A program made the position numbers and the translations under genes. The notes under the pieces are model-generated. The model ran no database searches. It saw only the letters and a program-made list of their open reading frames with translations, and was not told the DNA's origin. 64,000 nt of DNA from Malassezia japonica (lineage: Eukaryota > Basidiomycota > Malasseziomycetes > Malasseziales > Malasseziaceae): contig NC_083375.1 in the NCBI RefSeq assembly GCF_029542785.1, positions 186,001-250,000 of the forward strand. Reading direction: 5' to 3'. Positions 50,001 to 59,415 of the stretch are shown here, one piece after another (within the stretch, counting starts at the first letter, position 1; every line of letters begins with the position of its first letter).

Positions 50001-52049
50001 TGCTCCTCGCCCGCACGCGCTTCGGCAGCGGCGAGGGCGATGCGCAGCTGCGCCGCGTCGTCGCGCAGGCGGTCGTACTCGGAGCTGCGCTTGTGTGCAT
50101 CGTCGGTGCGCACCGACTGCGCCTCGGCGAGCGCCTGCTCGGCGGTGCTCTTGGCGAGCGAGAGCTTGCTGTTTTCGTCGAGGAGCGCGTCGCGCTGCTC
50201 GGCGCTGACGCGCGCCTCGGTCGTCGCCGAGGCGAGCTCCGCACGCAGCTGCTCGATCGTGCCGTGGTTGGTAAGGAGCGCCTGCTCCTTGGCCTGGACA
50301 GCCTGGTCACGGCTCGCGAGCAGGCCGTGCAGGCGCTCCATCTGCTGCCGCGACTCGGCAAGCTGCGATTGGTGCAGCTCGGCGGTGTGCTGGAGGATGG
50401 CGAGGCGCTCTTGCGCAGCGTCGCGAGCGGCGCACGCACGCTGCGCCTCGGCCCTGGAAGACGCGAGCTCGGTGCGGAGGGGCTCCGTGTCGGCTGCCGG
50501 CACAGGCGGCGGCGGCGCCGACTCGGTCGCGAGGCACGCGCTGCGGAACATGTCGCGCTCGCGGCGCAGATTCTCGCTCGAGGCGCGCTCCGCCTCGAGC
50601 TCGTCCCTGACCTTTTCGAGGAGCGCCGCGGCTTCTTGCACGGCGTCGTCGTTGGACTGCGCCGCCTTGTCGTCCATCGCCTCCATCTTGTTGCCGAGCT
50701 CGCGCAGGGCATGAAGCAGGCGCTTGTTCTGCGCACAGAGCTCCGACAGGGAGCGGAAGGTGACGAGTTCTTGCGTAATGATGGTGTGGATATCCGTGCT
50801 CGGCACGTCGAGCGGCGTCCCGTCGTCTTCCATGCGCTCCGCCGCGGAGGGGTCGCGCAGCAGGATGACCTCGCGCAGCAGCGTGCGCACTTGGAGGCCG
50901 GTATCTTCGAGCTGCTGCGTCGCAAGCGTGTGCTCGCGCTCGACACGCGCGAGCTCGCGCTGCGCCTCGGCGGCGGTCTCTTGGGCCGCGTCGCGCACCT
51001 CGGCGGCGGTCGCGAGCTCCGCGAGCGCCTCGTCGAGCTCGGCACGCAGCGCGGCGTTCTCGTCGCGCTGCGCCTTGAGCTGCGGCGCATGGGCGTCCAG
51101 ATCGGCCATGACTTCGGCCAGGACGCCCTCGAGGCGCCCCGTTTCGGCGCGCTCGCGCCGCAGCTCCTCGTCCGTGCGCACGAGGTCGAGGTACACCTCG
51201 CTGAAGCTCTTGCCGTCCCGCTGGACATGGGCGGCGAACGAGGCAGCGGTCGAGAGGCTGGGCTGCTCCACCTCGCCGTCCTTGACCTGGACGCCGAGGC
51301 TCGCCGCGAGGCGGTCGAGCGCCGCCTGCAGCGCCGCGTTCTCCTCGCGCAGCGAGGCAGTCGCCGCGCGTTCCTCGTCGGCCAAGTCCTGGGCTGCGCC
51401 TTCGCGCTCGCCGCACTTGGCGACCAATTCGTCGCACGCCGCCTCGAGCTGAGCGGCGCGGCGCTCGGCATGCTGCACGCGCGCCTCGCCGAGCTCAATC
51501 GTGCGCTGCAGCCCGTTGATCTCGAGGCGCGCGTCGTGCTCCTGCGCGGCGGCCGCGCTTTGGAGTTGGGTGATGCGCGCCGCCGATTCCGCGTGCTTTG
51601 CCTGTGTATCGTTTAGCGCACGCTCCGCCTGCGCGAGCTGTGCCGCGGCGCTCGAGCGCTCCTGTGTCGCGAGGTCCAGCGCGGTCTCGGCGCGCGTGAG
51701 GCGCGTCGTGAGTTCTGCGCGTGCGCTCGCATTGGTTTCGTGTTCGCGCTGCAGCGCGCTGCGTGCCCACTCTGTGTCCTGGCGCGCGAGCGAAAGCTGC
51801 TGCTCGAGCGTGCGTGCTTTGTACTGGGTTAGGCGCGCCACCTACCTTGCTGGTGCTCTCGGCACTCTGTGCCTGCTCCAGGGCGAGGTTCACCTTGGAC
51901 AGCTCCGTGCGCATCGACTGCGTACGCGCGGCGTACGCAGCGAGCTCCTCTTCTTTGCGCGCATTTTCGTCGCGCTCACGCTGCCAGCTGGACAGAAGCT
52001 TGCGCTTCTCGTCCTCGAGCGCAGCGACGCGCGCCTCGAGGTCGCCCAT
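47006..52049 (-). CDS. MLP1: Nuclear-pore basket coiled-coil protein MLP1/TPR
   Basis: Two exons (51846-52049 and 47006-51823) over a 22-nt intron; 1673 aa. Nearly the whole protein is heptad-repeat coiled coil. The region DIHTIITQELVTFRSLSELC then AQNKRLLHALRELGNKMEA corresponds to the conserved TPR/MLP block. The last 330 residues lose coiled coil and become acidic, then Pro/Ala/Lys-rich and finally basic with Arg-Gly-type patches (RGGAPARGGRGGGPKP) and a Lys-rich end. TPR/Mlp proteins form the nuclear basket, tether chromatin and take part in mRNA quality control. The N-terminus (MGDLEARVAALEDEKRKLL) is shorter than in many relatives, so an upstream exon may be missing, though only 121 bp separate it from the divergent gene. 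Confidence 0.88.
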
Positions 52050-52078
52050 GGCCGAGCGAGGTGGGTTCCCGCCAGCGC

Positions 52079-52084
52079 CACGTG
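52079..52084. promoter_or_regulatory. CACGTG in the MLP1/SCP2 divergent promoter
   Basis: The hexamer lies 30 bp upstream of the MLP1 start and about 87 bp upstream of the SCP2-protein start. Confidence 0.35.
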
Positions 52085-52170
52085 GGGTTTAGTCATCGTG
52101 ACAAGGTGGCGCATCAATGGGGAAGGGTGGCCCCTGCGGCTCCGCCCCAAGAACCCAGCCACCTACAATC

Positions 52171-52830
52171 ATGTCGAGCTCGGACGCTTTCCAGCCCATC
52201 GCTAGCCACGCACTCACTGCTTTCCCTCACCTGAATGCTGCGGGCTTTGAAGCGAGCAAGGTACGTATCTAGGCTAATGCAGGTGTTTGCCCTCACTGCA
52301 CTCTATCTCGCCAACCCCCCGCAGGGCTTCCCGTCTCAGGGCTCGCTGCGCAAGAACCTTGCGTCGCTCTACCTTTTTGTTATCCACCCGTCTGCTCGCT
52401 CGACCAAGGGCAGGCATGTTCCGGCCCACCGCGCCAAGATGATCCCGGAGATGTGGTACCTGCACATCACCAAAAAGTCGATCGACATCGGCCGCGGTCG
52501 CCCGCCCATGACCATGCTGGGCCGCCGCCGCCGTGCCGAGATTGTGATCGAGTGCAGTACGTATCCTAGCTAACCTCAGCCGACCGCGACCTGGTGGACA
52601 TGGCCACTGGCAAGGCCCGTGCACAGACCCTGTACGAAAACGGCAAGCTCGCCATCCGCGGCAAGCTTGACAAGGCGCTGGAGGTGAGCAAGGTCATTGC
52701 CCACGAGCGCTCGAAGCTCTACCGCGTCGTCACCAGCGAGCCGGGCGACGACAACGAGATCGGCCAGATCGAGTTCAACGAGGACGCCCACGGTTACAGC
52801 ATCGGCTCCTCGGTCCGCGCACGCCTGTAA
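52171..52830 (+). CDS. SCP2 sterol-carrier-domain protein with peroxisomal targeting signal
   Basis: Three exons (52171-52260, 52283-52556, 52580-52830) over 22- and 23-nt introns, 204 aa. The segments NLASLYLFVIHPS, PEMWYLHITKKSIDIGRG and, across the second junction, DRDLVDMATGKARAQTLYEN plus GKLAIRGKLDKALEVSKVI match the SCP2 fold, a nonspecific lipid-transfer domain. The end SSVRARL fits the PTS1 consensus ([SAC][KRH][LM]), pointing to peroxisomes. An alternative acceptor at 52324 would remove 14 further in-frame residues. Basic residues in the middle (LGRRRRAE) are an unusual insertion. Substrate is unknown. Divergent from MLP1. Confidence 0.78.
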
Positions 52831-52875
52831 AGAGAAACGGCCTAAGTACATAGCATTGGAATACACCACTACACC

Positions 52876-53595
52876 CTACTCGTCAGAGGCAGTCGCCTTG
52901 CGCTGCTTCAGCGTCGTGGCAGGCGCGCTCTTCTCGGCCAGCGGCGCCTCGGGGACCGGGATCTTGGGCGCGGCTTGTTGCGCTTTCTCGTCCATATCCA
53001 GCACAGGGTCCTTTACAAAGAGCTCGCGGCAGTAGGCGCCAACCAGCGACAGGACACGACCACAGACCGTGGTCCAGACCGTGGTGCTCACCGCACCGAT
53101 GGGGGCCTTGGGGAAGCTAAAGAGGTAGCCAAGGGGCCCGAACCAGTCGCCGGGAGGGAGGAAGAACATGGGTGTCGTGCTGAAGTAGGACGAAATAATC
53201 GTAGGGATCGCCATGTTCAGCACAAACATAAACACCTTGAACAGAATCGAAAAGAAGAACTGCGACGAGGAAATCGTCTTGTCTGGGTCAGCCAGGCAAC
53301 GCACTCTGTTCTTCCACCTCGGCCGTGAGCTTGTCAACCTTGCGGCGCAGCTTCGCCCACTTCGAAAACTCGTCCTGCGAGCTCGTCATGTTCAACTGCT
53401 GCCGCGTCTCAAAGAGCTCCTTCTTCGCGGTCGACAGGCGCTTGAACGCAGCCCGGTTCACGATCCGCTGGTAAATCTTGTACAACTGCGTAAGCGAGGG
53501 GCACATACAAAGTCCTGCAGCGTGTCGCGGCCCAGCCATGTAATGGTCTGGTTCACGAGCGACACCAGGAAAATAAGTAGCGCGGGGTGCATCAT
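52876..53595 (-). CDS. GET1: GET1/WRB, ER receptor subunit for tail-anchored protein insertion
   Basis: Three exons (53509-53595, 53305-53485, 52876-53282) over 23- and 22-nt introns; 224 aa. Get1 with Get2 receives tail-anchored proteins from Get3 at the ER. The first transmembrane helix is PALLIFLVSLVNQTITWLG; the cytosolic coiled coil, assembled across exons, is LYKIYQRIVNRAAFKRLSTA and ELFETRQQL..KWAKLRRKVDKL; two more hydrophobic segments follow (FFSILFKVFMFVLNMAIPTI, PLGYLFSFPKAPIGAVSTTV). The last 40 residues are polar and variable. Size and topology are those of fungal Get1. It is tandem with the downstream-lying DUG3 gene upstream of it on the same strand. Confidence 0.92.
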
Positions 53596-53673
53596 GGTGG
53601 TACCGGGGAGTCGCGTCGATCGACGACGTGGGCGAATTCGGCAAATTCCCTCCACAAAAATGGACCCTTTGGA

Positions 53674-55049
53674 TTAAATGGCTACGGTGCGTGCGCAAGT
53701 CTCCAGCGGCATGTCTTGCGCCGCACCCAGGTAGGGTGACTCGGTGGGGATGTCTTCGCGGATCTCGGGAGGGATTTGGGCATTGGAATGGAACCCTGCA
53801 CGCATAGCAAAGTTGGGGTCGCGGACGTGAGGGTGCGATTGAGGATTGTGGTACTCGTCCACAATGGGGTATTGGAGCACATTCATGTTGGGGGTAATGC
53901 ACAAAATCGTATTCGACTCGATCTCCATCCAGTCGGCTAATCGTCAGTAGGAGGAACATACCTTTTTCAAACGTCAGCGGCTCACTCGCGACCACAACAA
54001 TCTTTTGACGACGGTCCGCCTTGACCATACGGTAGGCGCCTTCCGAATGCTCATAAAAGGAGGTGCCCGTGGAAAAGTACTGGATTAGAGAGACAACGCA
54101 CCAGGCTCGCCGCCTCATCCACTTTGCTTGAAACATAACGTGTGCACACAATGCTCTTGCCATCTGTCACACAAAAGTTCATCAAGCTCGGCTGCGTAAG
54201 ACACCTCACGCACCTCTTCAATGCCGGCCTCTTTCGACCATTGGTTAATGTCGCGAATGGTCATCAGGACCGCATCCTTCAGCTCTTTGTAGCTGAACTC
54301 TTCCATACTCGATGGGTTCTTCAGATGACTCAAAAAGAGCGCAAAGGTGAACTCAGAGTCCGTGTGCCCTTGCGGCCAGAGGAACAAGGGCTCGGGCAGC
54401 GCGGCCAACAGGCGCCGCTTGATTTTGGAAAACTGCGAGATCTGGCCGTTGTGCATCCTGTGATTAGTGGGTGTACGTACCACATTAACCGTCCATACCG
54501 CCAGGGGTGACAGTTGGTCTCACTCAGAGCACCAGCCGTCGAGGCACGGACATGACCACTGGAGGTTAGCATGCACTCCGAGGGTCCACTTACAAAACGA
54601 GAGGACTCTTGATCTTCTCTGCAATGCGGTGGAGATTCACATTGTTCCAGGCCTGGTGTGAGCACATTTTGCGGAGACACACATACAGGTGTGACACTAG
54701 TAAAAATGCACGGCGCTTCGCCCAACTCAGGGTCCCAGCTCGAGTCGTACCAACCCACGCCGAAACCATCTCCCTGAACAGAATATTAGCATCCAAACCA
54801 CTAAAGAACACCACACATACGTTAATGGGTCGGTTCATATCGATACGCAGGCGAGAATCAAACGCCTAGAGCCATGTGTTAGTTCTCCGCTTGATAACGT
54901 CGACAAGTCTTACCTGGTTGATAATACTGTGCGCAGGCCTCGTAAGGAGGTGCGAAAGTAGAATCGGCTCTGTGCCTTTAAAGACTGCATTCAAGTTAGC
55001 ATTTCGCCCCGGCCCAAGTTGGTTACCACTCACCCAGCAGCCGGCACAT
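53674..55049 (-). CDS. DUG3: Glutamine amidotransferase DUG3 (glutathione-degradation complex)
   Basis: Ten exons on the minus strand: 55034-55049, 54914-54984, 54821-54865, 54687-54773, 54594-54652, 54481-54558, 54214-54457, 54102-54191, 53962-54079, 53674-53936; 356 aa. Class-II amidotransferase hallmarks: MCRLL with the N-terminal catalytic cysteine at position 2, GDGFGVGWYD, HVRASTAG, NCHPW and WMHNGQI. Dug3 with Dug2 cleaves the gamma-glutamyl bond of glutathione in the cytosol. C-terminal NTILCITPNMNVLQYPI fits the family. Introns are 49, 48, 47, 34, 35, 23, 22, 22 and 25 nt from 5' to 3', longest near the AT-rich core that lies about 100 bp upstream of the start. It is the left flank of the putative centromere. 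Confidence 0.93.
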
Positions 55050-55130
55050 GTTGTATCGTGGAAAGTCTGAGGCTACTCCACAAGACAGGCAACCGGCTCA
55101 AGCACTGTGTAATCAAGGGGCAATTGGTAA

Positions 55131-55580
55131 GCCATAACAAGAAATTTTAAAACTATATAATAATATCAATGTATTCATTAACTATTTTATTTACACTAAC
55201 AGTCAAATAGATTGCATTTAACGATAAATACAATATTTATTATATATAAATCGAACATTCATTTATTATGAAACAAATAAATTTAATAGAAGCAATAGAT
55301 GAACATATCAAATTAGGTATTGATATATAATATACATTAATCATTTACATTCAACTTAGTAATTTAAATAAATATTTATTGATTTAAATGGATATAAGAC
55401 CTAGACGAAGCCTATACTATGTATTATTATTAATAAAACTTTTAAACAAACAAATAATATATCAAATACATATATAAACATATATGTATAATAATCAAAT
55501 CCAATATTTGCAAATGTTGACTAATGTTTTGTTTTGTTTATCTATATTTATGAAATAAATAAAATAGTTTCCTAGTACTT
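55131..55580. other. Putative centromere core (AT-rich island)
   Basis: By hand count, 73 of the 420 bases at 55141-55560 are G or C (17%), against 55-65% in most of the window. The island is made of words such as TATATA, AAATA, TTTATT and CAAAT; AATATTTATT occurs exactly at 55232-55241 and 55371-55380. It lies between divergent promoters and carries no gene. Malassezia centromeres are reported to be short regions with an AT-rich core of roughly 500-800 bp at a GC trough and repeated short AT-rich motifs; this island fits. An AT-rich replication origin or mere promoter spacer are alternatives. Confidence 0.65.
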
Positions 55581-55628
55581 ATGAATTCGTTTCTTTTTTT
55601 GCTTCAGTTTGACTTCCTGGTCTGTTAT

Positions 55629-55634
55629 CACGTG
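55629..55634. promoter_or_regulatory. CACGTG beside the AT-rich core (within ATCACGTG)
   Basis: The octamer ATCACGTG (55627-55634) matches the budding-yeast CDEI consensus RTCACRTG and lies at the edge of the AT-rich island and 115 bp upstream of the IDO start. Because CACGTG is common in promoters in this window, a promoter role is more likely than a centromeric one. Confidence 0.35.
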
Positions 55635-55748
55635 TTATAGAGAGAGTAGTTGTCTGATTGCGCCACCCGGCTGATTGAGGTGCGGGGGCGGGGCCGGGCC
55701 CTGGGAAAAAAATCAGAGTTGGCAGGAACACCTTCTCGTCCGCCCAAG

Positions 55749-57494
55749 ATGCCAACTTCGGAGATCCAGCCTGGCCACTTCCTTGCGCGCTCGCCTGCGC
55801 CTGCATGCGATGCGAGTGAGTGTGGGCAGACTGTTCAGGACAGCTCTTCGGGCAGTGCCAGGGAGATTCTTGCTGGCTTGAGCCGCATGATGCCCAAGGC
55901 TGCTTATACCCCATCAACCCCCGAGAGCCGACCTGATACCTCGACGTTGGCGGCAGCTGACTTCGATGTTGATGTTCGCTCTGGTTTTCTGCCTCCGGAG
56001 CCGCCTCTGGAGCGTCTTCCGGGTCCCTCATATGACGTGCAGCACACTACGTACGACTCAGCGGAGCCTTCCCTGTGGGAGTCCATGTTTGACTGGGCCA
56101 AGTCGATTCCGCTTGAAGTGGGAGCCAAATACACGGACAACTCGCGCGCAGAGGAGGCACGTCGCTGGCGCCGTGCGGTCCGCGCCATGCCTGTAGTTCC
56201 GCTTAGCGACCAGGAACTTGGCCATATCCGGACAGCCCGTCGTGCCTGTCTTGTTTTGGCTTTCTTGTCGCACCTGTATATGCATGCCCAGCCTGACGTG
56301 GGCCAATACGAAGCAGACGTGGACAAAGCAGCCGCGATTGCAGCTGAAGCGGCCCCCGCGCCCAAGGCTTGGTATGACTTTTGGTCGACCGAAGACGCCG
56401 AGGCCTCTGCGGAAGCCCGCGGCGAGTACGTCGGGCGCCTTCCTGGCTGTCTTGCAACCCCACTCCAGATTGTCAGTGAGCATCTGGGCCTACCCCCCGT
56501 GCTCACCTATGCTACCACCGTCCTGTGGAACTGGACGCTTAAGGACCCCTCGGCTGGCCTCGTTGCCGACAACATGCAAATCAAGGAGACTTTCACAGCG
56601 ACCTCGTCTGAAGCTCACTTTTACTTGATCTCGCTCTTAATTGAGTTACAGGGTGTGGAAGCCTTGACGCTGATGCGTATCTCGCTCAATGAAGCCTTTG
56701 CAGTGGACGAGCTCGCAGAGAAGCGCATTGCCTGCTACCTAGAAGAGCTGGCTGGTATCATTCGCAAGCTGACCAAACTCCTGGGCGAGATGTACCCCGG
56801 ATGTGATCCCAATGCATTCTACTGGCAAATCCGCCCTTGGTTCCGGGCGGGCGATGCTACCTACAGCATGCAAGAGTCGAACCGTGGGACAGGCTGGTTC
56901 CTGGAAAGCCAAGCCTCGGAGCCCGAACACTCGATGTGGACTGGTCCGAGTGCTGGCCAAAGCACGCTTATCCATGCTCTTGATCTTTTCTTGGACGTGG
57001 ATCACGCACGCACCAAGCGGCCTAAAGACGGAGAGGCTGCGCCGGATACCCGCCCCGCATCCGATGCAACCTTTATGGAGCGCATGCAGATGTACATGCC
57101 GCTGTATCACCGTGCTTTCTTGCGCCACCTCCAGCATGGCATTAGCACCGAGCCTGCGGTGGGCCCTCCCCGGGAGGGTGCGGAGCCAGAATCCTCGGAC
57201 CACCCGATTCGTGCGCTGGTTCTTCGGTGCCGTTGGGCGGGTGAAGACCACCCCTTGGTCAAGGCGTACGACGAGGCGCTTCGTGCGCTTCGTTCGTTGC
57301 GTGACGAGCACATGCGTATTGCGATGCAATACATCGTCAAGCCTGCTCGTGCAGGTCCCCCTAACGCCAAGCGTTCTGCGGCGCCCAAAGATGGCGAGAT
57401 CCGCGGCACAGGCGGTACGGCACTAGTCTCTTTCCTGAGCGATTGCCGCAAAAATACGACAGACGCCATGGTCGAGCGTATGCGTCGTGCGTAA
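55749..57494 (+). CDS. BNA2: Indoleamine 2,3-dioxygenase family protein (BNA2-like)
   Basis: Single exon, 581 aa from ATG 55749 (MPTSEIQPGHF). IDO/Bna2 opens the indole ring of tryptophan to N-formylkynurenine, the first step of de novo NAD synthesis. Motifs: PPVLTYATTVLWNWTLKDPS, ETFTATSSEAHFYLISLLIE, the GCDPNAFYWQIRPWFRAGDA block, a region DEHMRIAMQYIVKPAR that contains the likely proximal haem histidine, and RGTGGTALVSFLSDCRKNT near the end. It is longer than typical fungal IDO (about 400-500) because of a disordered 90-residue N-terminus and an insertion around residues 420-450. It is the right flank of the AT-rich core; GC is about 56%, lower than genes at the left of the window. Confidence 0.9.
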   Translation: MPTSEIQPGHFLARSPAPACDASECGQTVQDSSSGSAREILAGLSRMMPKAAYTPSTPESRPDTSTLAAADFDVDVRSGFLPPEPPLERLPGPSYDVQHTTYDSAEPSLWESMFDWAKSIPLEVGAKYTDNSRAEEARRWRRAVRAMPVVPLSDQELGHIRTARRACLVLAFLSHLYMHAQPDVGQYEADVDKAAAIAAEAAPAPKAWYDFWSTEDAEASAEARGEYVGRLPGCLATPLQIVSEHLGLPPVLTYATTVLWNWTLKDPSAGLVADNMQIKETFTATSSEAHFYLISLLIELQGVEALTLMRISLNEAFAVDELAEKRIACYLEELAGIIRKLTKLLGEMYPGCDPNAFYWQIRPWFRAGDATYSMQESNRGTGWFLESQASEPEHSMWTGPSAGQSTLIHALDLFLDVDHARTKRPKDGEAAPDTRPASDATFMERMQMYMPLYHRAFLRHLQHGISTEPAVGPPREGAEPESSDHPIRALVLRCRWAGEDHPLVKAYDEALRALRSLRDEHMRIAMQYIVKPARAGPPNAKRSAAPKDGEIRGTGGTALVSFLSDCRKNTTDAMVERMRRA

Positions 57495-57556
57495 TTGTAT
57501 CTATTTGGGTTGTAGTGTAGGACCGTTCTGCGGTATGAATTAGAAATGTACAGTGT

Positions 57557-59361
57557 CTATTTCCTCGCAAAGCGCAGTGCGTCGGCCAAAGCACTCCGCT
57601 GCTGCGCCAACCACGATGTCCCATTCGACGGCGTCGAGGGCGCAGAAGGAGAAATATTGCCGACCGGTGCACGCGGCGTGTCCTCGCCTTGCGGAAGGGC
57701 AGGCGTCATAAGCTGTTCCCAGCTTGTTTCGCGGTACACTCGCTGGCTGAGCATTTGGTATGCAGAAGACATTAGGCGCAATTCTTGGCGCAGTGCATCG
57801 CGTTCACGCTGTGATTAGCAGAAAGACATACCTGAACAGCCTGGACTGCTGCATCGGACGTAGGCGTAGCATCCTGGCGCAGCTGGTTCGCGCGGTCCCA
57901 GCACTCGGACAATCGCTGCATAACAACATCGTCCAGCTGGAAAGACTCCGTGAGGAGGTCAAGCACAGGACGAAACTCTTTTGGTGTAGATTTGCCGGAG
58001 CCATTCTTGCCCTTGTCCGAGCTGTATTTTTTCGCGAGCTTCCGCAGGAGGGCCCTGGTGTAAGATGGACAACATACTGTGCTTCTTTTTCCTTGGAACG
58101 CGCATTATTACGCATTGCTGTGATTTCCGCATGGACAGCCGCTAGGCTAGATTCCCGGCTTTCAATCGAGTCCGGTGCTTCCTGAGCGGATTGTCTTGAG
58201 GAAGACGGCGCAGTGGACATCTCCAGCTTCTGCTGCAAGTCGGAGATTTCGCCGCGCAGAGTGGCAATTGTGTCTGGGTCGTGAGCCTCTCGGTCGGTCT
58301 TAACCGAGCCATCATGGACATCAAGAGCCTGCACACGGTCCATGAGGCCCTTCATTTGCGTCTGGTCCGCTTTGTGGTCTGCTTCTAAGGCATCGCAACG
58401 GGCTTGGAGTCGCTGCTTGTCGCTCTCGAGCGTTGTGTATTCTTCCTGCAGACTCGTGTAACGACGCTCAATGTGTTTTGAACGCTCATCTGCTTCCGTC
58501 GACCGAGAACCAACCGTGGTCTTGAGGTCCTGTTCACTGGAACGCAGATCCTGCAGTTCACGCTGCAAGTCACTTGTCTCTTCTAGACGCGACCTGTACT
58601 TTTCGATCTGTGCCTCCTGACGCTTGCTTTGCTCAATAATGGGACGCCATTCGTCCAGCTGGTCGCGGAATGTATCGCGCTCACGCTCGCTGTCACGAAG
58701 CCCTGGCAAGACAGCGTTCATCTCTTTGTTTTCCTCAGTGAGACGCTCAATCTGCGCCTCGGCACTAGCCAATTGGTCTTGGTGCAAGTTGACCAGCTCG
58801 GTCTTTTTCGCGAGCTCACGGCGCATGTTTTCGAGCTCGCGCAGGTTCATGTCCGTCGATGTGTCAGGTGCTGCTTCCACCTCTTCTGCTTCCTGCGGCG
58901 CTTGTAAAGTAGCTAGCACCGACTCAATTACACGCATTAGCACCATCTGGTCGGCATACGGCAAGGACTGCATTGCACTGATCTGCGCATCATTATCAGG
59001 GCTTTTGGCAATCGCACCGAGTACCAACCGCATTAGCTTAGCAAGCTCCTCTTCCGCGGGTGGCTTCCGCCCCGCGGCCTTGGTATCCACTTTTGGGAGC
59101 TCTTGGTCGACATTAAGTACATCGTCATAGTACCGCACCAGTCGCTTGTACAACACGTCGAGCGTTGGTTTTTTCGGCGCACGAAAATGCTGTGTGTCAC
59201 TGCGTTAGCGATGCAACCTACAGAGCAGAGAGCACTTCGAACAAAGCACCGGGACTCGTTAGGATCTCGTCATTTTGAGACGTGCGCTTGGTGAGGACAC
59301 GGAGCCAAGACGCGATCGCCGCGAGCTGCGTGCTATCACCTGGCGCCTCTTCGGCGTCCAT
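57557..59361 (-). CDS. hok1: HOOK-family dynein/kinesin adaptor of early endosomes
   Basis: Four exons (59222-59361, 58078-59199, 57832-58054, 57557-57808) over 22-, 23- and 23-nt introns; 578 aa. Hook proteins link early endosomes to dynein and kinesin-3. N-terminal globular (calponin-homology-like) HOOK domain: STQLAAIASWLRVLTKRTSQ, then VLSALDTQHFRAPKKPTLDV and RLVRYYDDVL. A central coiled coil of about 280 residues follows (LRELENMRRELAKKTELVNL...). The C-terminal part (RQELRLMSSAYQMLSQRVYR then SWLAQQRSAL) is the cargo-adaptor end typical of fungal Hook. Its start is 54 bp from the Kozak-favoured start of the divergent gene. Confidence 0.88.
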
Positions 59362-59415
59362 CAGCGTCCAGCGTCAACGATGTGGAGGGATCGGCACGGC
59401 CGAGTTGTCTCCACC

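Larger units (their letters stand above)
55050..55748. other. Gene-free interval between DUG3 and IDO containing the AT-rich core
   Basis: The interval holds the 5' flanks of two divergent genes and, between them, an abrupt AT-rich island (listed separately). Transition to normal composition occurs within about 20-50 bp on each side (near 55130 and 55580-55640). No coding frame, tRNA or transposon feature is seen. A CACGTG lies at 55629-55634, just right of the island. Confidence 0.75.

Noticed and set aside
55141..55560. The AT-rich island as inserted mitochondrial DNA or a transposon remnant
   Set aside because: No open frame, terminal repeat, target duplication or recognisable mitochondrial gene fragment is present. 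Mitochondrial origin cannot be excluded without a search, but nothing in the sequence supports it.
55627..55634. ATCACGTG as a true CDEI element of a point centromere
   Set aside because: Point centromeres with CDEI-CDEII-CDEIII are confined to budding yeasts of the Saccharomycetaceae. I see no CDEIII-like TCCGAA element, and CACGTG is frequent in promoters in this window.
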